From Schistocerca nitens (taxonomy: Eukaryota; Arthropoda; Insecta; Orthoptera; Acrididae), in the NCBI RefSeq assembly GCF_023898315.1, contig NC_064621.1, forward strand, positions 533,903,383-533,967,382: a stretch of DNA of 64,000 bases, in the 5' to 3' direction. Of the stretch, positions 48,701 to 58,784 are shown piece after piece. A program made the position numbers and the translations under genes. Numbering within the stretch: the stretch's first letter is position 1; each line of letters begins with the position of its first letter. The notes beneath the pieces were generated by a model. That model did not search any database. It had not been told where the DNA came from and saw only the letters and a list, made by a program, of their open reading frames with translations.

Positions 48701-51700
48701 TGCTTCTCCAGGACTTCTTTGTTTTGTTCAGCTAAACCCTGAAGGGGAAGACCAAGCAGCCACGCATTGTATTAAATGGGAGCACACAATCAGTCATACA
48801 AATGCATCAGGAGTCAGATATGTTAGTTTTGCTGTGTTGTCATTCTTCCACAGAGAGATGGCAATACGATTTTGCAACCGGTGCTGTTCTTAAAAAAAAA
48901 AAATTAATTAAATCAATGTGAAAAGACATTGCATGTGCACATGCTGTACGGTTTCATAAGGACCCACAGATGCAACCTGTTAGGTTTCATGTCATTGGCA
49001 GGGAAAGAGAACTATATAGGCTGTAGTTACAACAAAAAAGATCAATTTTGATGGCACAATTATTCATCTGTGTTATGTGCCAAAACAGTGAAATGAACAA
49101 GGCAATGAATTTAACAACTCTCTTTAGATGAGAATGTGGTTATTTATCCAGGTTTAGTAATTACAGAGAAGAAATATAGTTAATTATTTTCTATGTTATT
49201 TTTTATTCTTTACTTTGAATTAAGGCAAAAAATAGGAAAGAGTATTGTTTGAAATCAGAGGAACAAAAATCTTCTTTTAGCTTGCAGATAAAGGAACATA
49301 AACAAATATGAATAAATATCTGCAATAAATTGCTTTTCCAGAGCTTTTGAATCATTTGTTCTTTTGAGAAATTGATAGAACTGAGATTCATGCAGTCATT
49401 CATTCAATTGAAGGATGAATTGATTAGCAAATTCATCTTTAGCTGCTTATGTAGAAACTTCAAACAAGAAACTGATAAATTCTAAATATTATGCAGGTTG
49501 GTTTACTTTTCTGAAAGAATACTTTTGACATTCTGGTCCAAGCTGCCAGAGATGATGGTCATGTGTGGATGAAATATGCATCTTTGTGTGAATGAATGGG
49601 TGTGCATGTTTCTCTTTCTTTTTCTGATGAAAGCTGTGGCCGAAAGCTCATGTGTAAGTGTCTTTTAATTGCACCTGTCTGCAGCATAACATTTCATTAT
49701 TATGGTATGTAGCACTCTATCTTTTCCACATGTTTTTAATATTAACTTTTGTTAATCTTCAAGTAGTGACCATTCTCCACTATACAAAGTTTGTCGCCAA
49801 AAATGTGAACATAAACTTCTGGCGAATGACCACAACATTATTTTCTGCATTCATATGCTGCTGATAGTGTTCAGTGTTACTCAAAATCCTCCAGAAAGAA
49901 AAGAACTATAAATATTTATTATTGATCCCAAATTAAAAACCATAATTATATTTCTGAATTTTCAGTTCTCATGTTGCAATGACCAAAGATTTGTAAAGGG
50001 CTGCAGTAATCAGTCATATAGTTCTCTTTAACTTTATGGACAATTAAGTGTTGTGTTAATGTTATCACATTTTAATAAATATGTAACTGTTATTTGACTA
50101 TAAGTCATGAAATAGCAAACAATCTCGTAAAGGTCCAGCCATATATTCTGTGGAAGAATGTCCTAAGGGAATAAACACAGGTATAATAAATAACATATTA
50201 AATCAGTGCAGTGATACACATCTCTAGGAGATATCGGCAGGCCTGTTGCTTTGTCCCAGCAGTGAGGTGCCTGAGGTAGGGAAAAACAAGCAGCAAAAAA
50301 TGCAGTTCTCTGTGGCTGGAACCACCTCACTACTTACTCTTGCTTCTCTTGGTAAACACTTCATGCTTCTCTTTCCAAAGTTTCTCATTTACCTCAGAGC
50401 TTAATGTGGCCCAACCCTGCATGAGGACAGGAATAAATATTATACTAAGCAAGAAAAATGTGTGTTTTTTTTTCATTACAGTTTCTTCCATGAATAAAAC
50501 TGCAGCTAGATATGTGCCTTTTGTTTTGAAAGTGGTAGTAAGAAATGATACAAAAGAGGTAAAAATGCGGTTGTCAAAAGCATGAAGTCTGACTGACATC
50601 TGATAAGAAATAGAAATTAATGTGATTAAGATCCACAGTAAAGGCCACACACAATTAACAAGGAAAAACAGTATTATGAAAGTGGAAGTACAATGTATAG
50701 AAATGCAAGAAAATAAGCAAGATGTCTTCATGACATCAATGGCGTTTGAAAGTAAAGCAATATATTTGTGAAATAAATAAATGGTTTCTAGCCATTGGCA
50801 CGCATATTTATTTAAACAATGTTAGAGTCCACCAGCTGTGGATAACACAGTGTGTGCAAAGTCAGGTAACCAAGTCTAGCAGTTTAGAAAAATAAGTTAA
50901 AGATTGAAAAAGTTGAGAGATACCATTAAATGTAACTAAAATTCTGGTTAACTATTTTAGACTTATGTATGTGTGCCAAAGGGAATTGAGTAATATTGTA
51001 ATACTAACACCAGGGTTTATACAAAAGGTTTACTGGTTAAGATACCTCCCAGTTCATTTACTTTGTTCTGTACTGTGTGTATTTCACAGCACTGTGAGCA
51101 CACTAAAACTATGTATTCAATATGCCTGATAACTGAGGCACCGCTGATCTTGATTTGCAGGACAGCATTTGTAGGCCATGTTCCCAAGTTAGTCACCCAT
51201 TTGTTAATGCCACACAGATGATAGTTTTTCTTTCTATGTCTAAACTACAGGCTAGAAAGTTAAAAATGAAAAAAAAAAAAAAAATCAGACAGGGATAGAT
51301 ATGTAGAGAAAAATCACACTTGCCTAGCAATAAATGTCTGTACATGACCACCAAAGAGAGCAAAAAGTAAATGAAGTGTTTTCACTTTAAAAAAATAAAA
51401 TAAAGAACATTAAAAAGAAAAATGAATTAAAGCATTTATAATGAATACTTCTCAAGAAGATACCATGATTAAAAAAAAAAAAAAATAACGGCTTCAGATA
51501 AAAGATCTCTATTTCTCCCCATTCCTCCTTTTGCTGTGTCTCATGATTTTGTGTTTACTTTTTACTTTTCTATTCACATAACCCTGATTTTTAACATATT
51601 CCATTACCACTGTTTTTCCCTTAGATTACTTTTGACTCCTACATTATTATGAGCTTTTTTTTGTTTCAGTTTCTCAAACTGACAGTTGTGAGAAAATGCT

Positions 51701-54700
51701 GGTAAAATTCAAAAGATACAGCAAGCAATAGAGTGGTTTGCAACTCCTTTTGGAGGTCCTATGTTCAGATGGGAATTAAAGGATATAGTGAAACAAGATT
51801 TATTGCTTTACTGTATGTATTAGTGTTAATGGCTTATTACGTTTAATTTTTTATCTGTCTTTGTCATTTACGTATCTCTCTTTTATATTATGTTGAGTAT
51901 ATATTAAAAAATGTCTTAATTCTTTCAAATTTAATATTGCATAAATGACTCCCATTACTTTATATTTGTTTTGTATTGGACTGGTACATGTGCCTAGATG
52001 CAAATAAGGAGTTTAGAGGCACCATTTTTCTCACTGTTATCGTTTTTCCATTGAAATATGCATCTGGTTATCACAGATGAAGAAGTGGTTAATATACAGT
52101 ATCCTTTGCTTTTTTTTTGTCATATGGCGCCAGAATTGAATGGTTTATACTTTTTTCTTGTACCATAATTTGCATTTTATGCCTGCTGTGGCTGACAGAC
52201 TTCTTTTTATATCAACCTTCAGTGTATGAGGGAGCTGTGAAGTTCTTGTTGCCAGAAAAAGTACTTCAGAAGATAATGAGAAGAACAAGAGACTACCAAT
52301 GTTATTGGATGTTGATTGGTTAATTAATAAAGACATTTTTACCATTCTTTATAAACATTTTCTCATATTTAGCTCAAAATAAAATCAGACATTGTACTCT
52401 TTTTCTTTAGTTACACACAATATGTGTGATTTCCGCAACTATTTAAATGTTTCAAAATGTTCATTTTTACAAGTGGTTTCATGAGCAATGACTGTTGATT
52501 GTCTTTCAACTTACTTGGAGGGTGTGTATAAGAAGTAATACATAAGGAATGTAGATTGTTTACAAATGAGGCATTGAAAGTCTTACCCCTTCAAAGAGTT
52601 TCTTCTTGTCGTCATATGATCTTGTATCAACACGGCGCTCATACTTTGAAGCAACCTGGATTTTAGGCTGTGAAAGTGATAAAATTAAGAAAATGAAAAA
52701 TTAATATAATCTATGACACTGAAGAATAAGTACACAAGAAGACTACTATTTGAAAATATAAGGATAATACTATTTATCATCCTTAAATACCTCATTAGAA
52801 TGATACAGATAAAAAGAATGGTCTATAGAAAAATCTTCCTCACAAGAGATCTACTTCTAAAATATTTTGAGAGTAGTCTTGTGATTAAACATCCAAGAAA
52901 ATGTAACTGAAAATTTAATTTTATGATTGAAAGAGTGGTTGGCCAGTTAAAGTTGTTCCTACCATACAACAGTTAGAAAAATAAGTTTAAAGTGAAGTGG
53001 CTTTTGATACTTACTGGGTACTTTCCAGTCAGTGCTCTGAAAATTGAGAGAGAAAAGTGGAATAATTAGTAAAGGTTTATTCATGTCATCACATAATCCT
53101 GTAAACATAAATCTCTATGAATGGTTCTGAGAATTAGAATATACTTGGCAGTATGAATAACAGGTTAGGTGATATTAAATTGTCTTATTTACTCTAAGAA
53201 TACAAATAATACTGTGTGCAGTAAGAATTCATGAATGTAACTGCAGGTACACTTACTCTGGATCCAGACCCTTCTTCATAGCTTTGTGCCTAAGCTGCTG
53301 CTTCTGCCTCTCCTTCAGTTCTTTCAGCTGCAAGACAAAATCATTCAGTTGTGTTGGATTATACATTTCTGATTAGAGATATAACCTGAATAATGGGAAA
53401 TATATCATGAACAAATTATGTAGAGGTAAGAACATTCATGTAACTATCATCAAGCTATTGATTTTTATTTGTGTATTTATCATGCGTATTTTCAATTGTG
53501 AAATGTTCATTTAGTTGAACTCACGTCATAGTCCTGCCTCTTCTGCCTTTCTTCAAGGTCATATTTCTCTGTTTCAAGCTTTATAATACTTTCCCACAGT
53601 TCTGTTGCTTTTGCACGCAGCTTATCTACACTGAGCCCGTCAATATCAAGAGGCTTGATGCGAATGCTCAGGGAGATTCTCTTCTCTTCCTCCAACTGTT
53701 CCTTGGTCTTGTTCCTCTCCAATTGTGCAGATGACATATTGAACTGTTGAAGAGGAAGAAGTCATATAGATTATAAACTCACAAATCTTCTCTTTTGTTA
53801 TACCTTTGCATTATTTATACACCTATAAGTATGTTATTTCATGATAATGGAAAAATCCAAAATTGAAGTAATTTTGATAGTATAAAATCTACAAATGTAA
53901 TTAGTAGTAGATCAAGTACTTCTAACTTATCATAAAAACATTTCCAGTTACAAGTAGCTATCAAGTTTTGGAATGGAACATTCACTCTGCAGTCAGATAT
54001 GATAGGGTGGTAATGTTCTTGACACGTTAAATTTGTAGGCCTTTCTAGACAATGTTCTGCTATCTGAAACAAAGACTGATTCACATCTATGGCCTTCCTC
54101 TGCAAACCACTATGAAGTATATGGCAGAGGGTACTTCCCATTATACCAGTTAGTAAGACTTCCCATTCCATTTGTCAATGGAGCACGTGAAAAATATTTG
54201 CTTAAACACCTCTGGATGCACAGTAATTAGTCTCACCTTGTCTTTATGACTGATATAGTAGTGACACATGGGGCAGGGGTTGTATTATATGCCGGCCAGA
54301 GTGGCCGAGCAGTTCTAGGCGCTACAGTCTGGAACCGCGCGACCGCTGTGGTCGCAGGTTCGAATCCTGCCTCTGGCATAGATGTGTGTGATGTCCTTAG
54401 GTTAGTTAGGTTTAAGTAGGGGACTGATGACCTCAGCAGTTAAGTCCCATAGTGCTCAGAGCCATTTGACCCATTTTTGGTTGTATTATATTCCTAGATA
54501 TCACTTAAGGTTGGTTCTTGAAACTTTGTAAGTAGAATTTCATGGAATAGTTTGCATTCAGCTTCAAGCACCTGCAAGTTCAGTTTTCTAAGCATCTCCA
54601 TGATGCTCTGTCCCTCATATTCTTTTTCTACAGAAGCTCACTTGCATTACTTTGTGTGACTAGCATTTTTCAGAGAAAGAAGCTGGTTAAGAAATAGTTT

Positions 54701-57124
54701 AACCATAGCTTAATAATTAGTTGCAGAATTGAACTTTCAGTCTGCACTGAGGTGTAAGTAGGAATAAACTTAAATAAACATGCCTACCAGGTTAAAACAG
54801 TCTATCACACTGAGACATTTTCCAGTGCCAACCATGTGCAGTACTGTACCTTCCCCATAAACTTTGACATGATTAAAGAGGTTGCATCATTAACTTAACT
54901 TAAACAACCAGCCTCTGCAGACAACTGCAAACCTCCATGGAATATTTGTGTTTTTCTCAGCAGTAATACTTTAGTATTCATATTTTGTCTTAGAGTCAGT
55001 GATTGGGTTGGAATTACTGGTAATGACATAATGGGCCAATCATTCTTTACCAACATGTCAGTGGACAAGTAAATTAGCAGTTTTTTTCAGAATACTGTAC
55101 TTTTGAGTTACAGAATGAGATATTGGCAGATGTGTGCTGATGGTCAATTACATGTTGCCATTCACCAACTTCTCTATAGTGTCCTCTCTGGCAGGTAAAT
55201 TGTAGAATGTTCTGCTCTCTGGTTGATAATCTGTACTTCATTTATTTAGGGAAAGAAGGAGAAGGGGAGGTGAGGGTAAACAGTGACTTATAAAAGCGTC
55301 ATGTATGCTTATCTGCGTCCTGATTGGTACATACACAACACTGCAGCAGAAGTTATCAACAATTCTCAGTGTAAACCAGAACATGCGGACTGATATTTTT
55401 CCATTGTGGAATGGGCTGACACCTTTTTTTAACCATGAAAGACACTTCAAATGCCAACTGTAAAGTTGTCCATTCACTAAGCATTATGATTTCAGTACAA
55501 TTTCACAATTTGGCTGCATTGTTACCCAGTAATGGATTTGCTCACCAGTCAAAGGAGTGGCCAGAAAAATGTAAATTGGTTTCAGACCAATAAGAGATAT
55601 TTAATCAAGAGTTAAAAACATTGGTTTTAGAGGTATTATGTTGTAATGTTGCTATACTATTACAATATGAACTATTTACTTACAGATGCATCCTTCTTTG
55701 TAATTGTGAAGTTGGGGCCCTTGTTCTTGCTCTGGTCCTGTGGAAGGAATTGTAATTTTCAGTTCATGTACTGTAAACAGAAATTGTTAGAATGTTCGTT
55801 TTTTTTTTTTTCTTTTAAAAATTGATTCACATTTTACATTTCTGTCCACATTCTCATTTTATATGTGACATTTAATGAAAGTAAGTCATATTCGAATTCA
55901 GGAAAACTTTTCTGTTTTCTAGTTTTGTTCAAAATTATGATGCCCAGATACAAAAATTTAAAAAAGAATATTGTTAAAAAACTGACTTACCATACAGAAA
56001 AAAGGTTTTCTTTACCTATGTATGTCGTTGCACAGGAACCAATTTCTGTTGAAAGCCTCAAAAATCTTTTGCAGATAAGCTTTGCGTTGAGGAATTATTT
56101 AGCAGTTATATTTTTAAAATGTTCTTTTGCCATTTTTATTGTATGTACATGCTGTTTGGTTGTTAGCAATCAGATAAAAATAAATTGTCTGATTTTTAAA
56201 AACTTCACTTTCGCAATTAAAAGAGAATTTCTTTCCATGCTGACTTTTGTTAGAATAAAAAAAAAAGGAAAAAGAGAAACATAAAAACAAAAACAAAAAT
56301 CTTTGCAGTGAATAAATTTTTTATAAAGCTCACAGACTTCACAGATTTCACATCCTTATCATGTGTCAGCACTGTAAGAAGCAATCTTAAAACATGTTTT
56401 AATTCCTTCAAGTATCTGCAGTTTAAACAGAAAGATGCCAAAGTATTTATTAAACGTCCAGAAATAAAAAAATAAAAGCAATATTGTTACACAGTGTTTG
56501 AATAGAACATTGTAACAGGTCTTATGCCAGATTAGTAGGTTTTATAGCACAGGAAGAAACTGCTACAGCACATGCTGATTATATGTGGAATACAGTAAGT
56601 TCTTTCAGTTAGAAAAGGTAAGAGGCTTAATTGTTACAGCATCTGTTATTGAAGAAAGGAATGGTAAGAATTAGACAGGGGTACTACATATCATGTTAGC
56701 CATTTATTTTTGAGGTGGTTGTTCCTAGAATGATAAGCATTCTTCCTAAGTCAAGAAAGATGCAGGAGGACTATCTTCTGGGCGGAGAAACCAACACTCG
56801 CCCAGAATATCCAGGATAATACACAGGCAGGTTGGTCCAACAGGTCTCACCACACTACACTGTAAATTTCAGCGGTCACCACTAGCTTACCGGCTGTGAA
56901 AAATAGAGAAAAACAGAGAGAACACAGTTAGACACTGAACATTAAAAAACGTTCTGTACATCTAATTGGATAGAATCAATTCAGATCTACTGTACATTGA
57001 TTTTAGGTCTAGGAACCACACTTTTGTGTGTGCTTAAAAAAAGTAAATGTATGCTACTGTTTACAATGATGCGTGACAGGAAACAATTTAATACATTACA
57101 CTATAAATCTAACTAACATTTTAA

Positions 57125-57161
<37 letters not shown>

Positions 57162-58746
57162 ATAAGGAATTTACTACTTATTGGGCATGCATCATATAGT
57201 GCAATTTAATGCAGTACAGTGTAAAACGATACAACATTTTAATATTATATCTCATAAAATCTTTTTACTACAAGGAAGTAGCTACAAATGGTACATGCAT
57301 CATATAATGCAGTTAGAAACTCTAAACCAGTATGTATCTAAAGAGAATGTAGCAACTGCAGTTACTTGGGTATAAGTTATCTACTAGAAGGCATCATACA
57401 GGAAAAATACAATAATAATACAGGATGTACATAAAGTCCGGGAACACTTTCAGTTATTTATTGCACAAGAACTAAACACTGTACAGATATCATACATAGT
57501 GCATTTTGAAGAGTTTTTTTACAAACATTCGATATGGAAACCATGAGTGACCCGGCAGACGTGAATACAGTAATCGTATTCTGAGCATGGCATCGTCAAC
57601 TGTGGCAGTTGCTTCCCATATTCTCTCCCGGAGATCTGCAACATCACGTGGTAGAGGCGGTACACACACCAGATCTTTAATGTGTCCCTTCCTTGTTGGT
57701 GGCTTCTTACCGTACTTGGTTCAAAACATCCACTGAACAGTTGTAGCACACTTGTTATTGTCAACTCCTGCATGCAGAAAGCTCGCTCCCCACCTGAACT
57801 CGCCATGTTTGCCACTAGCGCTGACTATCAGCAAATTACCAAACTAGGCTGTGGCAGTATACCTGAGAAAAAACTTTCAGGGTTTATGACATATGTATGA
57901 TATCTGTACAATGTTTGGTTCTTGTGTAATAAATAATTGAAAGTGTTCCTGGACTTTATGTACACCCTGTATATGGTGTGCTCAACAACACATACGGTAT
58001 TTCATGAGAACAGTGAATCTTTGAAAACTTTATGTGATATATTATTTTGTTTTTAAGTAATAACCAGTATAGCTGTTTGAGTGTCTGGCATTACAGAAGT
58101 AATAAAAAAAATGCAAATTACTGATAGCTACTGATGAAAAATATTAAAATGCTTTGAAACAGCATAAAATAAATTTAAAATCATTCCCTCACTTCCTTCA
58201 GCTCTCCTTGCGTTAGTACACCCAAATCATTTGAGTTCTTTTAAGTGGAAGGTAATATTTACAACACAGATAACCACTCCATCCAAAATCACGTGCAAGA
58301 ATCTTGTGAAATAGAATCTGGTGGAATGTAGGTGACTTAAAAATGTGACCAACACAATTTAGGGAATGTTTAACAAATGTGTCATTTGCAATTAGAACAT
58401 GCGGGAACTCTGTCACATAAAAAAAGAAAATGTGTCTTAAGGAATTCGTGATCACTCCTTATTTTACCTGTCTTCATTAACTGCCAGGGTCATACACAGT
58501 CTTATGGTGGTTACTGGTTTTGATTTTTCATAAGCTAAGTTTCAGAAATTTATGTAGACAATACATAAAATGAAATTTTATATGTGTAGGGTAAGTTCTA
58601 GTAGAATGTAAAGGAGACCTCTTACTGAATAGCAGAAGCATTGAGCTGTCGACAGGCACACAAAGAAGAGTGGAAGCTGTGCTAGCTTTCAAAAGAAATT
58701 CTTTGATGAACTGGGTACAAATACATCATGCACACGCGCCCACATA

Positions 58747-58784
<38 letters not shown>

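Larger units (their letters stand above)
42797..50337 (-). other. TnT: Long intron(s) before the last troponin T exon
   Basis: This span lies between the terminal exon and the upstream alternative exon. Within it are an RTE-like LINE with a nested SINE (43390-44665), a palindrome (45281-45402), LINE 3' sequence (about 46990-47790), the alternative exon 48660-48738 and a repeat copy near 49624. The stretches 42840-43380, 44700-45270, 45420-46980, 47800-48650 and 49730-50330 show only AT-rich intron sequence. Confidence 0.6.
53744..55683 (-). other. TnT: Troponin T intron with LINE 3' scrap and a SINE
   Basis: It contains the LINE 3'-end fragment 54050-54175 and the SINE 54291-54478. The remainder (54500-55680) shows no supported feature. 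Confidence 0.5.

Noticed and set aside
50338-50731. 133-residue minus-strand open frame as a long exon
   Set aside because: Only the last 79 bp match troponin T and are preceded by a splice acceptor. The upstream hydrophobic part is intron.
54291-54370. Functional tRNA gene
   Set aside because: A and B boxes are present, but the sequence continues into a SINE body with target duplications and does not fold into a full tRNA by eye.
57129-57158. Poly(T) run as the tail of a minus-strand retroposon
   Set aside because: No SINE, LINE or gene copy could be recognised next to it and no target duplication was seen.
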